From positions 16,264,931 through 16,328,930 of the forward strand of contig OZ020255.1 in NCBI GenBank assembly GCA_963971285.1: a stretch of DNA of 64,000 bases. The letters are read 5' to 3'. The DNA comes from Astropecten irregularis (taxonomy: Eukaryota > Echinodermata > Asteroidea > Paxillosida > Astropectinidae). Made by a program: the position numbers and the translations under genes. Shown here piece by piece: positions 12,049-23,110 of the stretch (positions are counted from its first letter, which is position 1; every line of letters starts with the position of its first letter). The notes below the pieces were generated by a model that did not search any database, had not been told where the DNA came from, and saw nothing but the letters and a program-made list of their open reading frames with translations.

Positions 12049-13213
12049 GATTTATCGTGTCAACTTTGGTTAATAACTAACCAAAATATTCAAGTAAATA
12101 ACCTAAATTTTTCTAATAATTTCAGTGAACGTCCTTGTAACGTTCTAAAAGTAAGACCAGATATTATTTATCGCGTCAACTTTGGTTAATAACTAACCAA
12201 AATATTCTAGTAGGCCTAAATAACCTAAATTTTTCTAATAATTTCAGTGAACGTCCTTGTAACGTTCTTAAAGTAAGACCAGATATTATTTATCCCGTCA
12301 ACTTTGGTTAATAACTAACCAAAATATTCTAGTAAATAACCTAAATTTTTCTAATAATTTCAGTGAACGTCCTTCTAACGTTCTAAAAGTAAGACCAGAT
12401 ATTATTTATCGCGTCAACTTTGGTTAATAACTAACCAAAATATTCTAGTAAAAAACCTAAATTTTTCTTATAATTTCAGTGAACGTCCTTGTAACGTTCG
12501 AAAAGTAAGACCAGATATTTTTTATCGCGTCAACTTTGGTTAATAACTAACCAAAATATTCTAGTAAATAACCTAAATTTTTCTAATAATTTCAGTGAAC
12601 GTCCTTGTAACGTTCTAAAAGTAAGACCAGATATTATTTATCGCGTCAACTTTGGTTAATAACTAACCAAAATATTCTAGTAAATAACCTAAATTTTTCT
12701 AATAATTTCAGTGAACGTCCTAGTAACGTTCTAAAAGTAAGACCAGATATTATTTATCGCGTCAACTTTGGTTAATAACTAACCAAAATATTCTAGTAAA
12801 TAACCTAAATTTTTCTTATAATTTCAGTGAACGTCCTTGTAACGTTCGAAAAGTAAGACCAGACATTATTTATCGCGTCAACTTTGGTTAAAAACTAACC
12901 AAAATATTCTAGTAAATAACCTACATTTTTCAAATAATTTCAGTGAACGTCCTTGTAACGTTCTAAAAGTAAGACCAGACATTATTTATCGCGTCAACTT
13001 TGGTTAATAACTAACCAAAATATTCTAGTAAATAACCTAAATTTTTCTAATAATTTCAGTGAACGTCCTTGTAACGTTCTAAAAGTAAGACCAGATATTA
13101 TTTATTGCGTCAACTTTGGTTAATAATTAACCAAAATATTCTAGTAAATAACCTAAATTTTTCTAATAATTTCAGTGAACGTCCTTGTAACTTTCTAAAA
13201 GTAAGACCAGATA
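12049..13213. repeat. 116-bp monomer block 5
   Basis: About ten monomers in the same order of variants as blocks 3 and 4. Confidence 0.93.
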
Positions 13214-13345
13214 TAGCCCAGTAGAAAGAAGGGATAATGCTTAATGGAGACAAGAAAAATTGGTAGTAAAAATTACAAACGTAAAAGTTGCCAGCAAAAG
13301 CTATATTCTACGAGTTGCATATACGCAGCTTTGCATTGCTCACTC

Positions 13346-14358
13346 AGGTGCTTCTTGCTGTCTAGTTTTATTAAATTGCATTGCTGAGCATCAAAGGTGC
13401 TTCTTGCTGTCTAGTTTTATTGAATTGCATTGCTGAGCATCAAAGGTGCTTCTTCCTGTCTAGTTTTATTAAATTGCATCGAGCATCAAAGGTGCTTCTT
13501 GCTGTCTAGTTTTATTAAATTGCATCGAGCATCAAAGGTGCTTCTTGCTGTCTAGTTTTATTAAATTGCATCGAGCATCAAAGGTGCTTCTTGCTGTCTA
13601 GTTTTATTAAATTGCATTGCTGAGCATCCAAGGTGCTTCTTGCTGTCTAGTTTTATTGAATTGCATTGCTGAGCATCAAAGGTGCTTCTTCCTGTCTAGT
13701 TTTATTGAATTGCATTGCTGAGCATCAAAGGTGCTTCTTCCTGTCTAGTTTTATTAAATTGCATCGAGCATCAAAGGTGCTTCTTGCTGTCTAGTTTTAT
13801 TAAATTGCATCGAGCATCAAAGGTGCTTCTTGCTGTCTAGTTTGATTAAATTGCATCGAGCATCAAAGGTGCTTCTTGCTGTCTAGTTTGATTAAATTGC
13901 ATCGAGCATCAAAGGTGCTTCTTGCTGTCTAGTTTTATTAAATTGCATCGAGCATCAAAGGTGCTTCTTGCTGTCTAGTTTGATTAAATTGCATCGAGCA
14001 TCAAAGGTGCTTCTTGCTGTCTAGTTTGATTAAATTGCATTGAGCATCAAAGGTGCTTCTTGCTGTCTAGTATGATTAAATTGCATCGAGCATCAAAGGT
14101 GCTTCTTGCTGTCTAGTTTGATTTAATTGCATCGAGCATCAAAGGTGCTTCTTGTTGTCTAGTTTTATTAAATTGCATCGAGCATCAAAGGTGCTTCTTG
14201 CTGTCTAGTTTGATTTAATTGCATCGAGCATCAAAGGTGCTTCTTGCTGTCTAGTTTTATTAAAATTGCATTGAGCATCAAAGGTGCTTCTTGCTGTCTA
14301 GTTTTATTTTATTGCAACGAGCATCACAGGTGCTTCTTGCTGTCTAGTTTTATTTTAT
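13346..14358. repeat. 46/49-bp minisatellite block e
   Basis: Same minisatellite, 1013 bp, but with a different internal order of monomers from blocks b-d (more TTTGATTAAATT variants in the second half). Its similar length therefore does not mean identical structure. Confidence 0.92.
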
Positions 14359-14398
14359 TGAATGTAATTTTCATGTTTTCATGAAAAAATCACATGCT

Positions 14399-14470
14399 GG
14401 CTCAGGTGGGATTCGAATCCACGACCTCCTGCTTACTAGTGCAGGTGCCATACCGCTAGGCCACCGAGCT
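14399..14470 (-). repeat. tRNA-Thr-like sequence, satellite copy 5
   Basis: Same sequence and position within the higher-order unit; the last copy before the right end of the array. Confidence 0.7.
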
Positions 14471-14548
14471 AGCTGGGGTCAGCGGGGTGAATCGAATCCA
14501 ATATCGCGGCAAGTACCGCACTGCATACTTGAAAATGAAAAAGTTTTT

Positions 14549-14998
14549 GATGAAAGAGTTCATGAACGGAACAAGAAACGGAACGTGGAATGGAACAAAG
14601 AACGAAACTTGGAACGGAACGTGGATTGGAACACAGAACAAAATGTAGAAAAAACACAGAACGGAACACAGAGTGGAATGCAGAAAGGGATGCACAACAG
14701 AACGCACGACGGAATACAGAACATTGGAACGCGGAGCGGAACGCAGTGTACGGAATGCACAGATCGGAACGAGATTAGAACACGGATATCGGATAATGAA
14801 GCACGAAAAAAAACACGGAATGACACATGCAGAACAATCGTTACCCTCTGCATCCCATTCCGCTTTCCATTCTACATTCAGTTCCATGTTTAATTCCACC
14901 TTCTGCTCCAAGTTCTGTTCCAAGTTTCGTTCCAAGTACCGTTAAACGTTCCATTCCACGATTTGTTCCATCTTCCATTCATTGACTCTTTCATCATC
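14549..14998. repeat. GGAAC/GTTCC fold-back segment, copy 5
   Basis: Same segment in the fifth unit, with a private change (CAGTTCCATG for CAGTTCCGTG near 14,880). Confidence 0.8.
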
Positions 14999-15444
14999 GC
15001 TAAGCCCGGTAGACAGGCTACTTCCCCATGACAAGACCAATATTAAAGACCGGTAGATAGGTCTCTTCCCGGCAGAAAGACCGGATAGCCGAGTAGAAAG
15101 ATGGGCTAATGCCTAATGGAGACAAGAAAAGCTTGCTAGTAAAAATGACAAACGTAAAAGTTGCACGCAAAAGCTATATTGTACGAGTTGCATCTACGCT
15201 GCTCTGCATTGCTCACTAACGCTGCTTACTTAGTTCCAGAAGGAATAGAGAAAGTTATTATTATTATTATTAAACTGGCAGACCTTTGCCTAGACCAGAA
15301 ACAAGGAGTGACCCTCTTCACTGGTCTGTCGCAAAGGTTGGGGTAACAACGCCAGGCGGAAAACTGGGGAATTTCTCCTACCCCTCAAATAACTAAGTTT
15401 TTATTTTATTGAATGTAATTTTCATGTCTGCATTTCTAAATATA

Positions 15445-17011
15445 GATTTATCGTGTCAACTTTGGTTAATAACTAACCAAAATATTCAAGTAAATAACCT
15501 AAATTTTTCTAATAATTTCAGTGAACGTCCTTGTAACGTTCTAAAAGTAAGACCAGATATTATTTATCGCGTCAACTTTGGTTAATAACTAACCAAAATA
15601 TTCTAGTAGGCCTAAATAACCTAAATTTTTCTAATAATTTCAGTGAACGTCCTTGTAACGTTCTTAAAGTAAGACCAGATATTATTTATCCCGTCAACTT
15701 TGGTTAATAACTAACCAAAATATTCTAGTAAATAACCTAAATTTTTCTAATAATTTCAGTGAACGTCCTTCTAACGTTCTAAAAGTAAGACCAGATATTA
15801 TTTATCGCGTCAACTTTGGTTAATAACTAACCAAAATATTCTAGTAAATAACCTAAATTTTTCTAATAATTTCAGTGAACGTCCTTCTAACGTTCTAAAA
15901 GTAAGACCAGATATTATTTATCGCGTCAACTTTGGTTAATAACTAACCAAAATATTCTAGTAAATAACCTAAATTTTTCTAATAATTTCAGTGAACGTCC
16001 TAGTAACGTTCTAAAAGTAAGACCAGATATTATTTATCGCGTCAACTTTGGTTAATAACTAACCAAAATATTCTAGTAAATAACCTTAATTTTTCTTATA
16101 ATTTCAGTGAACGTCCTTGTAACGTTCTAAAAGTAAGACCAGATATTATTTATCGCGTCAACTTTGGTTAATAACTAACCAAAATATTCTAGTAAATAAC
16201 CTAAATTTTTCTAATAATTTCAGTGAACGTCCTTGTAACGTTCTAAAAGTAAGACCAGATATTATTTATCGCGTCAACTTTGGTTAATAACTAACCAAAA
16301 TATTCTAGTAAATAACCTAAATTTTTCTAATAATTTCAGTGAACGTCCTAGTAACGTTCTAAAAGTAAGACCAGATATTATTTATCGCGTCAACTTTGGT
16401 TAATAACTAACCAAAATATTCTTGTAAATAACCTAAATTTTTCTAATAATTTAAGTGAACGTCCTTGTAACGTTCTAAAAGTAAGACCAGATATTATTTA
16501 TCGCGTCAACTTTGGTTAATAGCTAACCAAAATATTCTAGTAAATAACCTAAATTTTTCTTATAATTTCAGTGAACGTCCTTGTAACGTTCTTAAAGTAA
16601 GACCAGATATTATTTATCGCGTAAACTTTGGTTAATATCTAACCAAATTATTCTAGTAAATAACCTAAATTTTTCTAATAATTTAAGTGAATGTCCTTGG
16701 AACGTTCTAAAAGTAAGACCTGATATTATTTATCGCGTCAACTTTGTGAATGTCCTTGTAACGTTCTAAAAGTAAGACCAGATATTATTCATCGCGTCAA
16801 CTTTGGTTAATAACTAACCAAAATATTCTAGTAAATAACCTAAATTTTTCTAATAATTTCAGTGAACGTCCTTGTAACGTTCTAAAAGTAAGACCAGATA
16901 TTATTTATCCCGTCAACTTTGGTTAATAACTAACCAAAATATTCTAGTAAATAACCTAAATTTGTCTAATAATTTCAGTGAACGTCCTTGTAACGTTCTA
17001 AAAGTAAGACC
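15445..17011. repeat. 116-bp monomer block 6 and right end of array
   Basis: The longest block, about 13 monomers. It begins with the same variant monomers as blocks 3-5. Monomers from about 16,400 onward are more divergent, and one near 16,690-16,745 is truncated. Higher divergence at the edge is expected for a satellite array. The array ends after TAAGACCGG, where unique AT-rich sequence starts. Confidence 0.92.
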
Positions 17012-18180
17012 GGTAATCTATTACTGTAGAGTCTCTCTCTTTTTATATTGCGCAAAAAGGCTTTGGACAATATGCAGCACAAAATAAGCAGCAAATTTTT
17101 TTTTTTTTATAAACTCAAAATGTCAAAAACTTACATACATCTGTGACAAACGGAATCATTCATCTCACATCGGACTTCAAGGGCGAGCGAAGAATCTTCA
17201 GCAATGTTTCATGGACTTCTGAAAAATAAAAGATATCATAAAGAAAATGTTTCTTTTACTTTACAATACATTTTACTATTTACGTGAGAAACAAAGTATG
17301 TATTGAAATCGAATTAGGAAATTTAGTTCAGAACATAAACAAGATATAATTTTGGTTTGGGACAAGCTTGCTACCTGTTCAAATTAAGGGATGAGATTGA
17401 CCAACATGACCAATGATAAAAATATCTGAAAACAGCTCTGACAGGGGCATTAAAAATGTAAGCTCTGAAAATATCCTATTCCTATTAAGTACATGTATAC
17501 AATGGGGTTCATGAAAAAAAAATCAGAAATATGTCGTGTTATAAAGGTTAATTTCACATTGGCTCCAGACGGAAGAGATCTTACACAGAAACATTATAGC
17601 CAGTTCTCTCGGGCTTCACCACCGAGGTGTTTTATTTTTTGTTTCAAACATTCTCCTGAAACATGATATAATAAAACAACACGTGTACCTGTAGCTCAAT
17701 TGCTCAGAAATGTAACACTGATTTAAGGAATTAACAAACTGGTACACAGAGGATAATTAATCATTTAAATGTTCAAAGAGAGTACTTCAAGAGGGACTAA
17801 CAACTTACTAAAACATGAATAAGAAAAGTCCCAACTTCGGTGTAACCTGATAAAATGTCAACAACAAACAACTCTTGATTTAGCCATTAGATTTTGTTTG
17901 TCCCGAATTTTGTGGTCGCAAGAAAATGCGGACCCCCATCCGGCAGAATTGTGTCTGCACGGGCCAAGCTTCCAGATTGGGCCCCGCCCCCTTCCCGCCT
18001 ATGCAAGACATGCAGAGGCATGGCCCGAGAAGAGATCTCAAGGCCGTAAGTGAGGCAGATCTTTTTGTTTACCTAGCCAATCTTTCTTGCTTTTTTCCAC
18101 CAAACAAGTTTCCCAAAGGGGAAACTTGCTAACCCCCCCCTTTTTTTATTTATTTATTTATTTTTTTGAATGGTTTAAAT
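17012..18180. other. AT-rich gap between satellite and retroelement
   Basis: No gene is recognised. The first 900 bases are AT-rich with a T run at about 17,097-17,108. From about 17,920 the sequence becomes GC-richer and may be the outer 3' part of the retroelement, but split direct repeats could not be identified by eye. A C-run/T-run with TTTA repeats lies at 18,132-18,170. Confidence 0.5.
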
Positions 18181-18223
18181 GATTGAACCCGCATATATCC
18201 AATCAACACATTGCAGGAGGGGC

Positions 18224-18854
18224 TTATTTGATTTCACATGGATATAGGAGGGCATCCGGATGCAATGCAAAAAGCGCAAGTGCATTGTGTAAGTTTTCAC
18301 AGAACAGCACATTGCCAGATGTGGATAAATGTAATCCATCTCGCCAGTACAGTGAATGCTGCGATGGATTAATGTTATGGGAATGTACAATTGCACGAGC
18401 GTTGCCTAGTCGTTTGCACAGACTATGGGCAAATCTATTGAGAGACCGGACATTCTTTTGCCCAACACCCTGCTTTACCTCTCCGTAATAAAAAAGCCTT
18501 GGCAGAATGTCTGACCAAACAATTTGGGAGTGGGGAAGCAAGTGCCGGATGCTACGGAGGCCCTCCTCTATCTGTGCGCGTAGTTCTTTGACTGGTGTCG
18601 TAAAAAGGTCGTTCGTGCCCAAGTGGACAATGATGGTTTGGGGGGGCCGGCTCCTTCCTAATATGCTGGCTGATAATTGTTCCAACGGCAGAGACCCTGG
18701 CCCCTCGAACGCCAAACCACCGGAGACACCCAGTAGAAGAACAGCGAGGATCAGACCGGCCTGCATGATAGACTATGCTGTCCCCGACGACCCATGTGCG
18801 AGTGGTACCTGTTGGGAACAAAAGAGCAACAGCCTGGGGAGCAGGAATTCGCAA
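18224..18854 (-). pseudogene. SGNH/GDSL-type hydrolase frame of the Ngaro-type element, frameshifted
   Basis: Downstream of the recombinase lie the blocks of an SGNH hydrolase. Block I, with the nucleophile Ser, is VVGDS in one frame. Block III, HLGTND, and block V, DGLHLS with Asp and His, are in another frame that runs to 18,224. The frame changes near 18,760-18,780, just after GDSIVYHA; the downstream frame has a stop on its upstream side, so one frame cannot encode both. Esterase/lipase-like hydrolases occur in some Ngaro-type elements of aquatic animals; their substrate and role are not established. Confidence 0.75.
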
Positions 18855-18925
18855 TATATCTACATGTAACAGAAAAATGGACGTGCTGTCTTTTACCCAT
18901 TCCCATGATGATCAGATTGGGGAGC

Positions 18926-19856
18926 CTATGGGGACCAAATTTTGTCGGGACGGATGTACAAATTTACTGCCTGTGATTTCCACCGGCCCATAGTCTGGAT
19001 GTCAGCCACTGAAATGCCATTTAGAGCTGCGGCTGTGGCAGCACCTATTCGGAAACTGTGACCACTGAAGCCAACTGGGGGCACCCCAAGAGCTTCTAAG
19101 CATTTCCTAAGCATGGAACGGAACTGAAAGGCGGTTAGAGGCGTCCCATCAACATGAATCAGCAACGGGCCCCTCATCGACGGTCGGACTTGCAAATAAC
19201 CCGCAACTGCTTTAACAGGGCAGAGGGGGGACCCGGTGATCTTATGGAAGCGCAATGTCACAGAAGTACCCCTTTGATCTGTCTTTGAATAGCGAAGTCG
19301 GACATTCATGATCGCCTGGTCACTACCCTCAAACCACACATCATCAACCCCCAACAGTTGCGATGTGTCTGCCACTTTGTTTTGGGCAGTGATTTCTCCT
19401 ACCCGGAAAAAACCCAAAGAATGCAAGTAGGAAGGCAGATGACAATAAACGTGTCTCAAGCTCCGACGATGCAATGGAGCCAAGCATGTGGCACAGTTTT
19501 TGAAGAAGGATTGCTGTGATCGGGCGCCTAGAGTCCGTTTTGCGGTTTTGCCTGCGACATCCTTCCCTCAATTTTTTCACCATGAAATTGTCGGTTGGAT
19601 CAGGCCAACCATGTATTTTGTGCACAAAAGCAAGAGCTGAAATGGAAGCGCTAATTGATGAAGAGGCCAAACCCATTAAAGACATGTGCGCAAGAAACGC
19701 AGCAACATGTCCACAAGAAGCAGGCCAAGAGGACGGTAATCCCGCTTGTTGTCGAAATTGTTGGAATTGGTTCACCCCCCTATGATAGCTCACCCATGTG
19801 CTGCTGGCCATGGATGCCCCCAAGAGCCGCTGCGTCTCAGCTTCTATAGCCGCCAA
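18926..19856 (-). pseudogene. Tyrosine recombinase of the Ngaro-type element, frameshifted
   Basis: The N-terminal half is read from 19,856 and the C-terminal half in another frame ending at 18,926. They exchange at an A6 run at about 19,406-19,411 (a T run on the coding strand). The N-terminal part matches a core-binding domain. The C-terminal part has the catalytic set: Arg in RVGEI, the His-x-x-Arg of GHSFRIGAATAAA, Trp in GRWKS and the nucleophile Tyr in LYIRP. It would integrate the circular DNA copy of the element by strand exchange. The homopolymer position fits a one-base slip, either real or from sequencing. Confidence 0.87.
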
Positions 19857-21500
19857 AGAAACCCGGGAACCTTCAGGCCAACCTTGGCCGCTGCTGGGGC
19901 CACTTGTCTGAATCTCAACATCTGGGAACGTGATAGTGCGTCCGCAATGTTATTTTCAATGCCCGGAATATGTTCAGCTTTGAAGGTGACATTTTGTTTC
20001 AGACAATGCAGGACAAAATACCGCACTAATTTCATAATAAGCGGACATTTTGATGTTTGCTTATTGATGATGGCAATGACTGCAAGGTTGTCAGATCGAA
20101 GTATAATTCGCTTCCCAGACAGGACCTCCCCCCAAAGTGTCAATGCTACTACCACTGGAAAAAATTCTAACCAAGCAATGGAGTGAGCTTCACTCTTGAC
20201 ATTGTGGGGCCAAACATCACTAAACCATTTGCCTGCGAAATATCCTCCAAACCCAATTCCCCCGCTAGCGTCTGTAAAGAGCTGTAGATCTGCATTCTGC
20301 AACCAATACTGATCTGGTATGATAGCCTTTCCATTGAAACTCTGGAGGAAAACTTGCCACATTTTCAAATCTGACCTGGCGCCTTGTGAAATCTGAATCA
20401 TGTGCCATGGTCTTTTCACCCCCTTTGTTAGGTCTATCAACCGACGTAGAAATGCCCGACCTGGCGCAACTGCTCGGCAGATGAAGGAAAGAGAGCCAAT
20501 AAGGGACTGTAGCATTTTCAAGGACATTTTCTTAGCTTGGACAGCTTCTACAACCTTCCCAGAAATTTGCTGCAATTTTTCCTCGGGAACCATTACCATT
20601 TTGGACACCAAATTAATTGTCAAACCCAAAAATGTGAGCTGAGTTGTTGGTTCAACTGTTTTGTCCTCTGCCAGTGGTACCCCTACATCACTGCACACCC
20701 CTTTGAAGCAATTCAAGATTTTGTGACAAGGGGATTGTCCCCTAGACGGAGGGGGACCGACAAATAGAAAATCATCGGCATAATGGCAGATACTGTTGTA
20801 CCCCGATTGTACCTTTGTGACCCACTCAAGGAAGGTGGAGAATGTTTCGAACAGAGCTGGGGCACATGAAGCGCCCATGGGCAATGTCTTGTCTATGTAG
20901 TACATGTCAAGCAACTTGATGCCCAGGAGGCAAAAATCGTCAGGATGAATTGGCAGGAGGCGGAAAGCTGATTTAATGTCCGCCTTGGCCAACAATGCAC
21001 CTGTCCCCGCCTGCACTACGAGATTGATTGCCTCATCGAAGTTTGTGTAGTGAACCACACACAAATGTTTTTGAATGCCATCATTTACGGAGCCTGACTC
21101 TGGGTAAGATAAGTTATGAATAAGCCTGAAACTGCCTGGAGTACTTTTTGGAATGAGCCCAATAGGAGAAACCCGGAGGTTTTTGATTGGCTTTTTTGGA
21201 AAGGGGCCTGCCATACGTCCCAAATTCACGTCCTCTGTTAACTTTCCAAGTGCTACAGCCCTGTTTCTTATAACTGAACCGGGATTGTTTGCATCGGAAT
21301 TGTCTCGAGAACCACTAAACCCTAGTCTGAATCCCACTGTAAACCCATCCCGTAAACACTTTGCTGCAGCCACCTTAGGGTATGCGTCTTAGTGGGATAA
21401 CAACCTTGAAAGTTTAATAGGAGTGTGAGCCAAACAGCACAAGCAATGTTTACCCTTGATACAGGACCCCATGGATCTGGAAGGCACTGATTTCTCCTGA
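19844..21500 (-). pseudogene. pol: Reverse transcriptase-RNase H of the Ngaro-type element, one in-frame stop
   Basis: The main open part (from a GTG at 21,373) has 509 codons. RT motif A has its Asp near residue 132 (KADIKSAFR). YADD (motif C) is at about 198-201. RNase H acidic residues are at about D368, E403, D428 and D478 (the last in ADALSR). The conserved N-terminal RT segment continues upstream in the same frame (TPIKLSRLL), but a TAA at 21,389-21,391 interrupts it. The enzyme would copy element RNA into DNA and remove the RNA strand. Its 3' end overlaps the recombinase frame by 13 bases. Readthrough or a downstream start is possible, but a nonsense mutation in a decaying copy is simpler. 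Confidence 0.88.
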
Positions 21501-23057
21501 TTAACGGCGGGCAACATTTGGCTTGTTGGATTGGGCCTTACAAGTTGTTCCGCCATGTTCTGAGGACTGACAGAAGGAGCATTTGTGCGTGTATTTGCAT
21601 TGCACGTTTTTGCATCCAGCTCGGTTGAAAGCGAAGCAAATCCCACTGTTTCTGGGGAATGTGAAACCACGAAACGAACGCTGTTTGGACAGAAATTCCT
21701 GCCCAAACCTGCGTTGGCCACTGAACCCTGCGTTATATGTTCCCGGAGAAGAAAGACAGAGAGCCCACAGCTCACCGTCAATCGTAGCCCATGACCTATG
21801 GGGATGGAGTTGTTGGCGCATTCGGAATTGTCGGTCATAATCTAACCACCCCCGTCCTGCAAAACGCGCAGCAGCTAGCCTAACTACATGCATGTACTTT
21901 AACAATTCCTGCGCACGTGCTGGGTGAGCACCTAAGAAAACTGAGGAGAAAACGAGAAAGGCATCCGTCCACCCTTGAATTGAGCTAAGTTGCTGCTTTG
22001 CCTTTGCTTCTTTTAGCAGAAGCTGTCCTGACTGATCAAGGCTCAAAGTGAAACTTGAGGAAAGGGAGGGGATGTTACAATCCAGGAGCAGTCCCAACTC
22101 AAAATATTCACTTTTGACAATTTTTTCTTTAATGTTAACAGGGACAGTAGCACCAAGGGGGTCACAAACTGATGCCAATGGGCCTTCGCCCAACTCAAAG
22201 CTAGTATTGGGAATCACATTAGGTGTCCCCAAAGACACCCCCCGGCCCAGGGAAGTTGGGGCAGAAAGACCCCCCGGTATTGGCCAATTATACTCACCAA
22301 GTGGGCGGTGACTCAACCCTGCTGCCATTAAGGAAGAGGTCTGACTTGGAGCACCAGCGCAGGCTCCCGATGTGCCCGAAGTCACCTGAAACTGGGCAGG
22401 TGTGGCATGATGGTTTGCTGGAGCTGCACTGCTGATGACTGGAATGACTTGTGGGCTGGTAGTGGTACTTGTGGTAGAAAATCGCCCTGCCATGACAGCA
22501 TTTGAGCTTGTTGGCAGTGATGAATTGTCCAAAGTCCCAGCGATTCTGCTGTCCCAACTCTCGAGCGCTTGATCCGCTCCCGACATGGCCGATGCTGCAC
22601 ATGCCGGCATCGCAGTCGATCCCGTGGTAGGCCCAGGCCCCGTTGCAGAGCTTGATGCACAAATGTTTGGAACAGGCTGAATTTGTTGAGCAGTTCCCGG
22701 TAGAGAAGACAACGGAGTGTCCTGCAGATTTGTAGCGGCGCCCGGGGTGGGAGAGACAACATTCCCAGCTCCAATCAGCGGCCCAACATTCGATCCTCTG
22801 TCGTTGTGGAAGACACCATGTTGTTGAGCGACGGCAGCCGTCGAGTGAGGGCGCCCTTCCCCCTGAAGTTGGTCTGCCGATAATGGCGAAGGACACGCCG
22901 GTCTGATAAACGCCTGTATTGCACGGGCTTGTGCACGCGTATAACTGGACCCATCGGACTCGGGATCTTGACTACGTGTCGCCAAATTTGCAGCCTTGGA
23001 GGTGACTCGTCCCATGGTCCCCGGCGCTTTTCTTTTCTGCCCGCGACCTCTCGGCAT
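21501..23057 (-). CDS. gag: Gag-like protein of the Ngaro-type element
   Basis: This is an intact 518-residue frame at the 5' end of the element. The N-terminus is basic (MPRGRGQKRK). A long central part is rich in Ser, Thr, Ala, Pro and Gly and probably disordered. The C-terminal ~47 residues hold a Cys/His-rich cluster (residues about 474-505, including CKYTHKCSFC), the zinc-knuckle-like feature of Gag proteins in this group. It should coat element RNA and form particles with the RT. It is the only frame of the element without a visible break. Its stop at 21,501 lies just before the region where the RT frame becomes recognisable, and the two are in different frames. Confidence 0.8.
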   Translation of the reverse strand: MPRGRGQKRKAPGTMGRVTSKAANLATRSQDPESDGSSYTRAQARAIQAFIRPACPSPLSADQLQGEGRPHSTAAVAQQHGVFHNDRGSNVGPLIGAGNVVSPTPGAATNLQDTPLSSLPGTAQQIQPVPNICASSSATGPGPTTGSTAMPACAASAMSGADQALESWDSRIAGTLDNSSLPTSSNAVMAGRFSTTSTTTSPQVIPVISSAAPANHHATPAQFQVTSGTSGACAGAPSQTSSLMAAGLSHRPLGEYNWPIPGGLSAPTSLGRGVSLGTPNVIPNTSFELGEGPLASVCDPLGATVPVNIKEKIVKSEYFELGLLLDCNIPSLSSSFTLSLDQSGQLLLKEAKAKQQLSSIQGWTDAFLVFSSVFLGAHPARAQELLKYMHVVRLAAARFAGRGWLDYDRQFRMRQQLHPHRSWATIDGELWALCLSSPGTYNAGFSGQRRFGQEFLSKQRSFRGFTFPRNSGICFAFNRAGCKNVQCKYTHKCSFCQSSEHGGTTCKAQSNKPNVARR

Positions 23058-23110
23058 GCTTACGACCGTTCAGATCGAAGATGGAAAAGGTTTGAGTGTG
23101 ATTTTACGGT

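Larger units (their letters stand above)
1..17011. repeat. Composite higher-order satellite array
   Basis: A large tandem array occupies the first quarter of the window and continues past its left edge. The higher-order unit contains, in order, a block of ~116-bp monomers, a ~130-bp linker, a block of 46/49-bp monomers, a tRNA-like sequence, a GGAAC/GTTCC fold-back, a second diverged copy of the linker and a short (TTA)n run. Equivalent points recur at 1347, 4144, 7540, 10985 and 14381, giving periods of 2797, 3396, 3445 and 3396 bp. Units are almost identical; a rare monomer variant carrying GTAGGCCTAAAT recurs at the same place in the last four 116-bp blocks. That pattern fits amplification of whole units by unequal exchange. 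No coding capacity is credible. Centromeric, heterochromatic or other roles cannot be decided from sequence. Confidence 0.95.
18181..23110 (-). mobile_element. Ngaro/DIRS-like tyrosine-recombinase retroelement, decayed
   Basis: Minus-strand order is gag, reverse transcriptase/RNase H, tyrosine recombinase, SGNH hydrolase. A tyrosine recombinase in place of a DDE integrase defines the DIRS order. The absence of a DIRS methyltransferase domain and the presence of a hydrolase frame point to the Ngaro group, where such hydrolases have been reported. Termini are approximate, since split direct repeats were not located. The copy looks dead: the RT frame has one in-frame stop near its start, and the recombinase and hydrolase each have a frameshift. 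Confidence 0.88.

Noticed and set aside
1..17011. CRISPR array
   Set aside because: Monomers are contiguous without unique spacers, blocks are of eukaryotic satellite type, and there are no cas genes.
21389..21838. 149-codon frame overlapping gag
   Set aside because: Most of it is a gag shadow; only its last part is real, as the start of the RT region before the in-frame stop.
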